A stretch of DNA of 64,000 bases from Jilunia laotingensis (GTDB lineage Bacteria; Bacteroidota; Bacteroidia; Bacteroidales; Bacteroidaceae), in contig NZ_JACRTF010000001.1 in the NCBI RefSeq assembly GCF_014385165.1, forward strand, positions 2,852,001-2,916,000, in the 5' to 3' direction. The notes below the pieces were generated by a model. It searched no databases, was not told where the DNA came from, and worked only from the letters and a program-made list of their open reading frames with translations. This document shows, in pieces, positions 28,573-36,740 of the stretch (its first letter is position 1; each line of letters opens with the position of its first letter). The translations under genes were made by a program, and so were the position numbers.

Positions 28573-28598
28573 AAGTAGCGCAAACGTTTGCGCTACTT
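28573..28598. promoter_or_regulatory. LacI-type operator (26-bp perfect palindrome)
   Basis: The 26-base palindrome centres on AGCGCAAACGTTTGCGCT with matching AAGT/ACTT ends. The core GCAAACGTTTGC has the central CG and A/T-rich arms usual for LacI/GalR operators. It lies between the regulator gene and the Sus-like operon. Confidence 0.8.
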
Positions 28599-28703
28599 GT
28601 CTTTAATGAGAAATGAATGGGGTTGATCCGGATGAGTAAAAGTTCGCAGGGACGAGGCATAATATTTTACATTGTAGATTCTCCGGAACAGTGGATTTTG
28701 TTG

Positions 28704-28806
28704 TCACCGGGGAATACCTTGGAGGTCACCGATGAACATGCTCTTGGTCACCGATGAAGGAGGCCTTGGTCACCGATGAAGACCCCCTTGGTCACCGAGG
28801 TAAAAA
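28704..28806. repeat. 22-bp tandem repeat array, subfamily B (5 units)
   Basis: TCACCG recurs at 28704, 28726, 28748, 28770 and 28792, each exactly 22 bases apart. Typical unit: GGTCACCGATGAAGGAGGCC plus TT. The last unit changes to TCACCGAGGTAAAAA, an ending also found in the reverse-oriented array at 61.45 kb. It lies about 370 bases upstream of the SusC-like gene and outside any open frame. Confidence 0.85.
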
Positions 28807-28999
28807 TGCAATGTGGATATGTTGTAAATCAGGTGATTATATTATGAGAACTTTAATGTTTCCATATGTTCTGCCAAAATAGCGATTGACTCGAACATGG
28901 ATTATATTTGACAGATGGTTTGAATGAAAATTTCATAATATTTAGTTAGGGCAATTTAACCGGAAATTGTTCACCTTATTATATATAATTAATTGCCAG

Positions 29000-29035
29000 A
29001 TCAGTGCAAACGATTGCATCATTGTATGCACTGAT
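29000..29035. promoter_or_regulatory. Second LacI-type site inside a hairpin upstream of susC-like gene
   Basis: TGCAAACGATTGCA (29005-29018) is a near-palindrome like the operator at 28573. It overlaps the left arm of a wider inverted repeat, ATCAGTGCA (29000-29008) with TGCACTGAT (29027-29035), which is followed by the T-rich TTTATTGTTTTC. It may be an operator, a terminator for upstream read-through, or both. Confidence 0.55.
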
Positions 29036-29072
29036 TTTATTGTTTTCTTATCCTTATCAATGTTAATAACTC

Positions 29073-29080
29073 TATTTTTG
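29073..29080 (+). promoter_or_regulatory. Possible -7 element for the Sus-like operon
   Basis: TATTTTTG fits TAnnTTTG and lies 95 bases before the susC-like start codon. No clear TTTG is present 19-21 bases upstream, so the promoter may depend on an activator. Confidence 0.4.
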
Positions 29081-29174
29081 TTGCGTCGTAAAGAAGGGAC
29101 TAAAGCGATATGTCCCTGTTTCGATTTAGAGAAATCATATTAATTTATATTGTTAACTTTAATTTATTAGTTGC

Positions 29175-32144
29175 ATGAAGCAAGTTAATCTTAGAATCTA
29201 TCAAATGATTCTGCCCATGTTATTTGGGCTTTTCTTGTCGTTAGGCGCTTATGCACAGCAGATCTCTGTAAGGGGACATGTGAAAGATGTAGCGGGCGAA
29301 CCTATCATTGGTGCGAATGTAGTGGTAAAAGGTACTACTAATGGTGCGATTACCGATCTGGATGGTAATTTTGTTCTTAATGCTCCTCAAAATTCGGTTA
29401 TTTCTATCACTTTTATCGGTTATAAACCTGTGGAAGTAAAAGCTGCTCCCTCGGTGATAGTTACTCTTGAGGATGATTCCCAAGTGTTGGACGCTGTAGT
29501 GGTGATCGGTTACGGTACGGTGAAAAAGAACGATATGACCGGTTCCGTAACAGCCATCAAGCCGGATAAATTGAATCGTGGGTTGACTACCACTGCATCG
29601 GATATGATTACCGGTAAGATTGCTGGTGTCAATGTGACGTCTGACGGTGGTGCCCCCGGTGGTGGTGCGACAATTCGCGTCCGTGGAGGTTCTTCACTTT
29701 CTGCAAGCAACAATCCTCTGATCGTAATCGATGGGCTTCCTATCGATAATGAAGGAATTAAGGGCGTTTCCAATCCCTTGAGTTCTATCAATCCGAACGA
29801 TATCGAGACATTTACCGTGTTGAAAGATGCTTCTGCTACGGCTATTTACGGATCACGTGCTTCTAACGGTGTCATTATCATCACCACTAAGAAGGGCGAA
29901 AAGGGTGCCCGTCCGCGCGTAACATATGATGGCAATGTATCAATCAGTACGAAAGTGAATGAAATAGAAGTGATGAATGCGGATCAATACCGTGATTTTG
30001 TCATCTCTTCATTTGGCGAAGAGTCCGGTGCTGCCCAATTGCTCGGAAAGGCTAATACCAATTGGTCGGATGAAATATTCAGAACGGCCGTAGGTACCGA
30101 TCACAACGTAACCGTTTCGGGTGGTCTGAAAAATATGCCTTACCGTGTGTCTTTCGGTTATACAAATCAGAACGGTATCCTTAAGACTTCCAATTTCGAA
30201 CGTTATACAGGTTCTATCAGTTTGAACCCGAGTCTTTTTGATAATCATTTGAACATCAACCTGAATGCGAAAGGTATGATTGCAAATTCACGATTTGCGG
30301 ATACCGGTGCAATCGGTGCAGCTCTGAACTTCGACCCGACACAGCCGGTGATGAATGGTAATTCTAAATATGGAGGCTATTTTGCTTGGGAAAATCCGAC
30401 AAGTGGAGAGTTTATTTCCATCGCAACGAAGAACCCGGTATCTATGCTTGAGCAAAAGAAAGATGAGGCCAACTCCAAGAATTTGGTAGCCAATGCACAG
30501 TTTGATTATAAATTCCATTTCCTGCCCGACTTGAGAGCTAACTTGAATTTGGGTATGGACTTGGCAACCGGTACGCAAGACACCTATTATCCGAAAGAAT
30601 CTCCTATCGGTTATATTGAAAACGGTAAAACCGGTTATGAAACGATTGATAAATATAATTTGCTTTTAGACTTTTATCTTCAGTATTCCAAGGATTTCAA
30701 TGAGAACCACCATTTCGATGTTATGGCAGGTTATTCATGGCAACACTTCCATCGGACAAAAGAGAATGCCTATAACAATCTGAACAATTCGAATCCGACC
30801 TCATATAATTTTAAAACAGAAAGTTACCTGGTTTCTTTCTTCGGACGTTTGAACTATTCATTTAAAAACAGATATTTGGTTACGGCTACTCTTCGTAATG
30901 ATGGAACTTCGCGTTTCTCCAAAGACAATCGTTGGGGATTGTTCCCTTCTGTAGCTTTGGGATGGAGATTGAAAGAAGAAGCTTTCTTGGCCGATGTTGA
31001 TGCCGTTTCTGATTTGAAGCTGCGTTTAGGCTATGGTATCACAGGACAACAGGACATTCAGCAGGGAGATTATCCGTATATGGCTACTTACATGTCGGGA
31101 CTGGATGGTGCTTACTATCAGTTCGGTGATAACAGACAGGTGCCTATCTCACGTCCGAATGGTTACAACCCCGATTTGAAGTGGGAGCAAACAACCACTT
31201 GGAATGCCGGATTGGATTTTGGATTCGTAAATAACCGGATTACTGCTGCTTTGGATTACTATTATCGTGAAACAAAAGATTTGATTAACGTGATCGATGT
31301 TCCTTCCGGTACTAACTTTACCAATCGTATTGTCAGCAATATCGGTTCATTGAAAAATCAAGGTGTCGAACTGTCTATCAATGCAAAAGCTATTTCAACG
31401 AAAGACTGGATGTGGGATTTAGGTTTCAATGTTTCATGGAATGATACGGAAATTACCAAGTTGACAGCGCAGGACGATGCGGCAACGATTGTCCCTGTCG
31501 GATATATCGATGGTGGTACCGGTACGATGGTTCAGGCTCAGGGCGTAGGACACGCGGCTAATTCATTCTATGTATACCAACAAGTGTACGATAAAGACGG
31601 CAAGCCGATCGAAGGCCAGTATGTCGACCGCAATGGTGATGGTCAAGTAAATGAGAACGATAAATATTTCTATAAAAAGCCTGCTGCCGATGTTACCATG
31701 GGCTTCACTTCCAAACTTATTTATAAGAATTGGGACTTGAGTTTCTCACTGCGTGCAAACATTAATAACTATGTATATAATAATGTAGCTTCCTTCAATG
31801 CCCCAATCGGTGAAGGATGGGTTAACAATAAGGGATATTTGTCTAACAGGCCGTTCTCTGCTTTTGATACGAACTTCCAGGATATGAACGTGCTTTCTGA
31901 TTATTATGTACAGAATGCTTCCTTCCTTCGTTGTGACAACATCACATTGGGGTATACGTTCAAGAAATTGTTCAAGGCTATCGACGGCCGTGTTTATGGA
32001 ACGGTTCAGAATCCTTTTGTAATTACTAAATATAAAGGTTTGGATCCGGAGGTAGCTAATGCAACTGATAAGACTTTCGGTATCGATAAAAACGTATATC
32101 CACGTCCATTGGTCGGTATAATCGGTTTAAGCCTTAACTTTTAA
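29175..32144 (+). CDS. SusC-like TonB-dependent outer-membrane transporter (alpha-glucan)
   Basis: 989 residues. Signal peptide ending GAYAQ, then the carboxypeptidase-regulatory-like domain typical of SusC (about 30-110, GHVKDVAGEPIIGANVVVKG), TonB-box region, plug (SVTAIKPDKLNRGLTTTASD, RVRGGSSLSASNNPLIVIDG) and a long barrel ending GIIGLSLNF. SusC proteins import oligosaccharides with a SusD lid. First gene of a plus operon followed by SusD-, SusE- and SusF-like lipoproteins and a GH13 enzyme. The alpha-glucan specificity comes from this context. The layout recalls the starch operon (osu) described in B. fragilis; identity to it was not checked. Confidence 0.93.
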   Translation: MKQVNLRIYQMILPMLFGLFLSLGAYAQQISVRGHVKDVAGEPIIGANVVVKGTTNGAITDLDGNFVLNAPQNSVISITFIGYKPVEVKAAPSVIVTLEDDSQVLDAVVVIGYGTVKKNDMTGSVTAIKPDKLNRGLTTTASDMITGKIAGVNVTSDGGAPGGGATIRVRGGSSLSASNNPLIVIDGLPIDNEGIKGVSNPLSSINPNDIETFTVLKDASATAIYGSRASNGVIIITTKKGEKGARPRVTYDGNVSISTKVNEIEVMNADQYRDFVISSFGEESGAAQLLGKANTNWSDEIFRTAVGTDHNVTVSGGLKNMPYRVSFGYTNQNGILKTSNFERYTGSISLNPSLFDNHLNINLNAKGMIANSRFADTGAIGAALNFDPTQPVMNGNSKYGGYFAWENPTSGEFISIATKNPVSMLEQKKDEANSKNLVANAQFDYKFHFLPDLRANLNLGMDLATGTQDTYYPKESPIGYIENGKTGYETIDKYNLLLDFYLQYSKDFNENHHFDVMAGYSWQHFHRTKENAYNNLNNSNPTSYNFKTESYLVSFFGRLNYSFKNRYLVTATLRNDGTSRFSKDNRWGLFPSVALGWRLKEEAFLADVDAVSDLKLRLGYGITGQQDIQQGDYPYMATYMSGLDGAYYQFGDNRQVPISRPNGYNPDLKWEQTTTWNAGLDFGFVNNRITAALDYYYRETKDLINVIDVPSGTNFTNRIVSNIGSLKNQGVELSINAKAISTKDWMWDLGFNVSWNDTEITKLTAQDDAATIVPVGYIDGGTGTMVQAQGVGHAANSFYVYQQVYDKDGKPIEGQYVDRNGDGQVNENDKYFYKKPAADVTMGFTSKLIYKNWDLSFSLRANINNYVYNNVASFNAPIGEGWVNNKGYLSNRPFSAFDTNFQDMNVLSDYYVQNASFLRCDNITLGYTFKKLFKAIDGRVYGTVQNPFVITKYKGLDPEVANATDKTFGIDKNVYPRPLVGIIGLSLNF

Positions 32145-32163
32145 TTTTAATCAATAGTTTATT

Positions 32164-33717
32164 ATGAAAACAAGATTCTTTAAATATATTTTGCCGGCAC
32201 TGTCACTGGCTTTGACGGTCAATCTAACGTCCTGTGTCGGAGACCTCGATGTTTCCCCTATCGATCCTAATATAGATGTCTATTTTAATCAGGATGCCAA
32301 CTTTGCTAAAATTTATGCCGGATTGGCTATCACCGGAAACCAAGGGCCTGCCGGTCAACCGGATATTGCCGATACAGATGAAGGTGCTTCTGGTCTGATG
32401 CGAATGATGTTCAATATCAATGAACTTTCTACAGATGAAGCAATTTGTGCATGGACAGGAGATACAGATGTATTTCCGTTGAATTATACCAGATTTACCG
32501 CTTCTAATGGTGTTGTGCTGAATATGTTCAACCGTTTGTATATACAAATCGCTCAATGTAATAACTTCTTGATCCAAACTGAAGGCATTTCCGATGATAA
32601 AACTGCTTTGCAGCGTGCTGAAGTCCGTTTTATACGTGCATTGGACTATTATTACTTGGTCGATCTTTACGGTAATGTTCCTTTTGTGGACGAAGTGACA
32701 GGTATCGGTGCGTATATTCCCGAGAGAATTACACGTACTGATCTGTTCAATTATATAGTGAAAGAGTTGAAAGAGATAGAACCGGTAATGAAAGCTCCGC
32801 GTACCAACGAGTATGGTCGTGCCGATCAAGCTGCTGTTTGGATGCTACTTTCACGTCTGTATCTGAATGCCGAAGTTTATACCGGTACTCCCAATTGGAC
32901 GGATGCCGCTACATATGCTAAAAAGGTAATGGATGCAGGATATGTTTTGGAACCGAAATACGAAGATATGTTCAAGGCAGATAATGATAAGTCGACTGAA
33001 ATGGTGATGCCGATCTGTTTCGATGGTGTCTATGCTCGTTCATGGAGTGGAATGTTCTTCGTTTGCAGCTTCATTACTGGTGACATGGATTCGGAAGCCA
33101 ATTTCGGTACGGTTGAGGCTTGGGGTGGAAACCGCGCCCGGGTTGCATTAGTAAAGAAGTTCGCTCAAGACGGCAATTTGGCCAATGTCAAAGATGAACG
33201 TGCTATGTTTTGGACAGAGAACCGTACGCTGGAAATTGAAAAGCCTAGTGAATTTACAGAAGGATACTCAATTACCAAGTTTAAGAACGTGACGAAAGAT
33301 GGAAAAATCGGTAGTGATCCGAATAAGCAATTCCCGGATATGGATTTCCCGTTGTTCCGTTTGGCAGAGGCTAACTTGACTTTCGCTGAGGCTACCTTAA
33401 GAGCCGGTGGCAGTAAAACCGATGCACTAAAAGCTGTGAATGATTTGCGTAAACGAGCCAAAGCTACAGAAATTACCGAATCTCAATTGACATTGGATTT
33501 TCTTTTGGATGAGAAAGCGCGTGAGTTCTATTTTGAAGCACAGCGCCGTGTTGACCTGATCCGGTTCAATAAATACACATCCAATTACACTTGGGATTGG
33601 AAAGGTGGTTCTCCCGAAGGTGTTTCAGTTTCCAACTATCTGACATTATTACCAATTCCCGTGGCTCAGTTGGCTGCTAATTCAAACCTGATTCAGAACC
33701 CGGGATATAATAATTAA
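32164..33717 (+). CDS. SusD-like surface glycan-binding lipoprotein
   Basis: 517 residues. Lipoprotein signal ending LTSC24, then the RagB/SusD helical fold with TPR-like helices (RAEVRFIRALDYYYLVDLYGN, ADQAAVWMLLSRLYLNAEVY) and the family ending (DEKAREFYFEAQRRVDLIRF, then LLPIPVAQLAANSNLIQNPGY). It caps the SusC-like barrel at the outer face and binds the glycan. Starts 19 bases after the SusC stop. Confidence 0.93.
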   Translation: MKTRFFKYILPALSLALTVNLTSCVGDLDVSPIDPNIDVYFNQDANFAKIYAGLAITGNQGPAGQPDIADTDEGASGLMRMMFNINELSTDEAICAWTGDTDVFPLNYTRFTASNGVVLNMFNRLYIQIAQCNNFLIQTEGISDDKTALQRAEVRFIRALDYYYLVDLYGNVPFVDEVTGIGAYIPERITRTDLFNYIVKELKEIEPVMKAPRTNEYGRADQAAVWMLLSRLYLNAEVYTGTPNWTDAATYAKKVMDAGYVLEPKYEDMFKADNDKSTEMVMPICFDGVYARSWSGMFFVCSFITGDMDSEANFGTVEAWGGNRARVALVKKFAQDGNLANVKDERAMFWTENRTLEIEKPSEFTEGYSITKFKNVTKDGKIGSDPNKQFPDMDFPLFRLAEANLTFAEATLRAGGSKTDALKAVNDLRKRAKATEITESQLTLDFLLDEKAREFYFEAQRRVDLIRFNKYTSNYTWDWKGGSPEGVSVSNYLTLLPIPVAQLAANSNLIQNPGYNN

Positions 33718-33737
33718 ATCTTTAAAAACAGATTAAG

Positions 33738-34847
33738 ATGAAAAAGCTAAATATAATAATGTTGCTGCTTTTGGGAATGTTCTTCATCGTTTCCTGTGAT
33801 TCTGACAGAGATTCGAATCCGACTTTACAGCAACCCACAACTTTCGTTTTGAATACTCCGGCTTATGCTACTTCAAACGTTTATGATTTGGAAAATTCGC
33901 AATCTATCGAATTGACATGTTCACAACCGGATTATGGTTATACGGCTGCCGTTACCTATGCAGTGCAAGTTTCTTTGGTTAATGACTTTGAAACGGAAGG
34001 GGCATATGATGTTCTTCCCAGTACGTATTTCACAGCTAAGATGGATGTAAATGCTAGTGAATTAGCAGTGGTTGCTACAGAACTTTCCGGACAACCGGAA
34101 GAAAATTTTCCTATCATAACGAAAATTTATATCCGGTTAAAGGCAGCTTTGGGAAATGGAGCAGGCGTGACTTATTCAAATTCAATTGAGCTTACTAAAG
34201 TTCGTTTGCACTATGCGCTTGATCCTGTAGTACCACCGACCAACATGTATATTAATGGTTCATTTGTTGATTGGGATTGGGCGAAAGCTGTTGAAATGGT
34301 GCCCACACATAGTAATCCTGGTACATTCTGGGGTATTGTTTATATTCCCGAAGGTGCAGAATTTAAATTAAATAGTTCTAAGAGCTGGGATGGGCAACCG
34401 ATTGGCGTCAATGCAACTCTGAATGATAATGCAGGAGCAGGTTTAAGCGGTGAAGACAATATCAAAGTAAGCAATGGCGGATGGTATCAATTGACTGTAT
34501 ATACGACAATTACCGGACGTGAGCTTACTTACACTGTAAACTTTGATGCACCTAATATTTATTCTACGGGTGATCCTGCCGGAGGATTTGATACATTCGA
34601 TGAAACTCGCTTGTTTACAGTTCCAGCAGATGCCGATGGAGAATTTGTTTCTCCTGCTTTCGTTGCCGATGGTGAAATGCGTATGTGCATTAAGCTTGCC
34701 GACATCGATTGGTGGAAGACTGAGTTCATCATTTTGGACGGCAAAATCGAATATCGTGGCACTGGAGATGACCAGACACGTGTCAATGTGAAAGCCGGAC
34801 AAAAAGCTTATCTGAAATTCTCCGATGGAACCGGACATGTGGAATAA
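33738..34847 (+). CDS. SusE-like starch-binding surface lipoprotein
   Basis: 369 residues. Lipobox ending FIVSC20, followed by an acidic DSDRDS stretch that fits a surface-export signal. N-terminal SusE-type domain (about 30-160, TTFVLNTPAYATSNVYDLEN and YAVQVSL), then two carbohydrate-binding modules (about 170-270 with MYINGSFVDWDWAKAVEM; about 275-369 with MCIKLADIDWWKTEFIILDG) rich in Trp. Order and size resemble SusE of B. thetaiotaomicron, which holds starch at the surface. Confidence 0.87.
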   Translation: MKKLNIIMLLLLGMFFIVSCDSDRDSNPTLQQPTTFVLNTPAYATSNVYDLENSQSIELTCSQPDYGYTAAVTYAVQVSLVNDFETEGAYDVLPSTYFTAKMDVNASELAVVATELSGQPEENFPIITKIYIRLKAALGNGAGVTYSNSIELTKVRLHYALDPVVPPTNMYINGSFVDWDWAKAVEMVPTHSNPGTFWGIVYIPEGAEFKLNSSKSWDGQPIGVNATLNDNAGAGLSGEDNIKVSNGGWYQLTVYTTITGRELTYTVNFDAPNIYSTGDPAGGFDTFDETRLFTVPADADGEFVSPAFVADGEMRMCIKLADIDWWKTEFIILDGKIEYRGTGDDQTRVNVKAGQKAYLKFSDGTGHVE

Positions 34848-34875
34848 TAGTAAATACTCTAAAATACTAAGAAGA

Positions 34876-36249
34876 ATGAAAAAAATAAATATATATGCGA
34901 TGTTGATTCTGGCAGCCTCTTTTATAGGCTGCACAGAAGACTTCAATAAAGATGTTGCAGCTCCGCAATCTTGGGATCAGGAAGAAGCTGCACCGGGCAT
35001 GTCGTTTTCTGCTACCGCAGTTGATGCTATTGACTTGAATTCTATAGATTCTGATTCTATATTGTTTAGTACTTTTACAGCACCAAAAATGAATGATGGA
35101 GTCACGTTAAGTAAGTATGATGTACTGTTGGATGGTAAAAAAACATTAGCCGTATCATCCGAAGGAAAAGTTAATGTCAGTGAGTTACAGGCAGCCGTAG
35201 AAGAAATTTATGGCAAGCGCCCTGAAAAACGTGTCATGGAGGGAGTTGTAACTGCTTATGTGGAAAAAGATGGTCAAGTCTTTCGTTTGCCTTCAGAAAC
35301 AATCGAAATGGCTGTTACACCGAAAGCTCCGTTTATTGATTCTGCTTATTATTTGATTGGTAACATGAATGATTGGAATGAGGATCCGGCTACGTTGATA
35401 AAGTTAGGGCATAGTGACAAGGATGTATACGATGACCCCATATTCTCTGTGGCTGTTGAGGTTCCCGAGTCATGCTATTGGAAAGTAATACCTCAAAAAA
35501 ATATCGATGCTGGTAAAATCTACGATGACGGTGTGCTAGGTTGTGCTATCAATGGAGATACTTCCGAGGAAGGAAAATTGATAACTGAAAATCCGGGTGC
35601 AATGATGATAGAAGATGCCGGTTGGGTGATAATTACTCTGAACATGCTGGAATATACTTATAGCATTAAGCCGCTCGATGCAAGTCCGTACATGTATGTA
35701 GCAGGTAATCATCAGGGATGGGCACCTGCCACTGCGCCTATCGTTTATTCAACAGACTTTATAAATTATCGTGGATTTATAAATCTGGACGGTGAGTTTA
35801 AATTATGTTCCGAACGTAGTTGGGATGGCACTAATTACGGTGCGGGTGCCGAAGAAGGTAAGCTTTCGACAGATCCGACTGCCGGTAATCTTTCAGTAAC
35901 TGCTGGTTTATATTATTTGAACGCTAATATCAATACTTTGACTTGGACTGCCGATAAGATCGAAACCATGGGAGTGATAGGAGATGCCACCGCCAATGGC
36001 TGGGACGCTTCAACTCCGATGGAATACGATAAGGACAAAGTTGAATTTACGGTTGTAACCACATTGAAACCGGGTGGATTTAAGTTCCGCGCTAATAATG
36101 ACTGGGCAGTAAATTTGGGAGGTACATTAAGCAATTTGGAATTTAACAGTAATGATAATATACCTTTTGATGGAGAAGAAGGTACTTATAAGATTACTCT
36201 TTCACTTGCTAATGCAGATAATTGGAATGCAACAGTGGTAAAGCAATAA
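34876..36249 (+). CDS. SusF-like starch-binding surface lipoprotein
   Basis: An in-frame ATG at 34825 would overlap the preceding gene. ATG at 34876, 28 bases after the previous stop and preceded by AAGAAGA, gives 457 residues with a proper lipoprotein signal ending SFIGC19 and an acidic TED sequence after it. An N-terminal SusE/F domain is followed by three binding modules, each opening with a YxxG/AGNxxxW type motif (YYLIGNMNDWNEDP, MYVAGNHQGWAPAT, MGVIGDATANGWDAS). SusF in B. thetaiotaomicron also has three starch-binding modules. Confidence 0.86.
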   Translation: MKKINIYAMLILAASFIGCTEDFNKDVAAPQSWDQEEAAPGMSFSATAVDAIDLNSIDSDSILFSTFTAPKMNDGVTLSKYDVLLDGKKTLAVSSEGKVNVSELQAAVEEIYGKRPEKRVMEGVVTAYVEKDGQVFRLPSETIEMAVTPKAPFIDSAYYLIGNMNDWNEDPATLIKLGHSDKDVYDDPIFSVAVEVPESCYWKVIPQKNIDAGKIYDDGVLGCAINGDTSEEGKLITENPGAMMIEDAGWVIITLNMLEYTYSIKPLDASPYMYVAGNHQGWAPATAPIVYSTDFINYRGFINLDGEFKLCSERSWDGTNYGAGAEEGKLSTDPTAGNLSVTAGLYYLNANINTLTWTADKIETMGVIGDATANGWDASTPMEYDKDKVEFTVVTTLKPGGFKFRANNDWAVNLGGTLSNLEFNSNDNIPFDGEEGTYKITLSLANADNWNATVVKQ

Positions 36250-36329
36250 TAATAAATTGAAGGAAGGAGCATGAGTGACTTTTTGAGAAGTTACTTATGC
36301 TCTTTTTGTTTTCTAAACTATTATTAATT

Positions 36330-36737
36330 ATGAAAAATGTTCTGATTCTTGCGCTGATGTTTCTGTTGTGTGGATGTCATACGGATAAGGATGTGACAGA
36401 AGTGGATTCTACTGTATGTGATGATAGGTTTGATATTCAAGCTGTGTTTTTACATTATAGTGATGGAACTCCGGTCATCTTGACTGAATACAAGATTATT
36501 AACACCCAAACCGGAGAAAATATAGAACTTCGGAAATATACGGGAATTGAAAATGGTAATTATTGGATTACCGATGATGGATTCAAAGATGATTTTTTTG
36601 AAAAAGAGGTCGAATTGGAATTTATCGGTAGAATAGGTAATGAAATAGTAGTCAAAGAGCGCTACCTCTTTTCAGCCAGCGAATGTCATGTCTATCTATT
36701 GAAAGGCAATAAAGAAATATTGATAAATAAGGATTAA
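36330..36737 (+). CDS. Small lipoprotein inside the Sus-like operon
   Basis: The frame opens at 36297, but ATG 36330 gives a clean 135-residue lipoprotein with signal MKNVLILALMFLLCGC. The mature part has alternating beta-type segments (IQAVFLHYSDGTPVILTEYK, EVELEFIGRIGNEIVVKERY) like a small all-beta or transthyretin-like fold. No family was recognised. Only 3 bases separate it from the following GH13 gene, so the two are probably co-translated. No counterpart is known to me in the classic susA-G order. Confidence 0.7.
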   Translation: MKNVLILALMFLLCGCHTDKDVTEVDSTVCDDRFDIQAVFLHYSDGTPVILTEYKIINTQTGENIELRKYTGIENGNYWITDDGFKDDFFEKEVELEFIGRIGNEIVVKERYLFSASECHVYLLKGNKEILINKD

Positions 36738-36740
36738 TTT

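Noticed and set aside
28704..28806. CRISPR array
   Set aside because: Repeats are regular, but the whole 22-bp period is taken by the semi-conserved unit. There are no spacers of normal length and no cas genes.
32224..32829. 201-codon minus frame
   Set aside because: Antisense to the SusD-like gene, with no recognisable family and no start signal.
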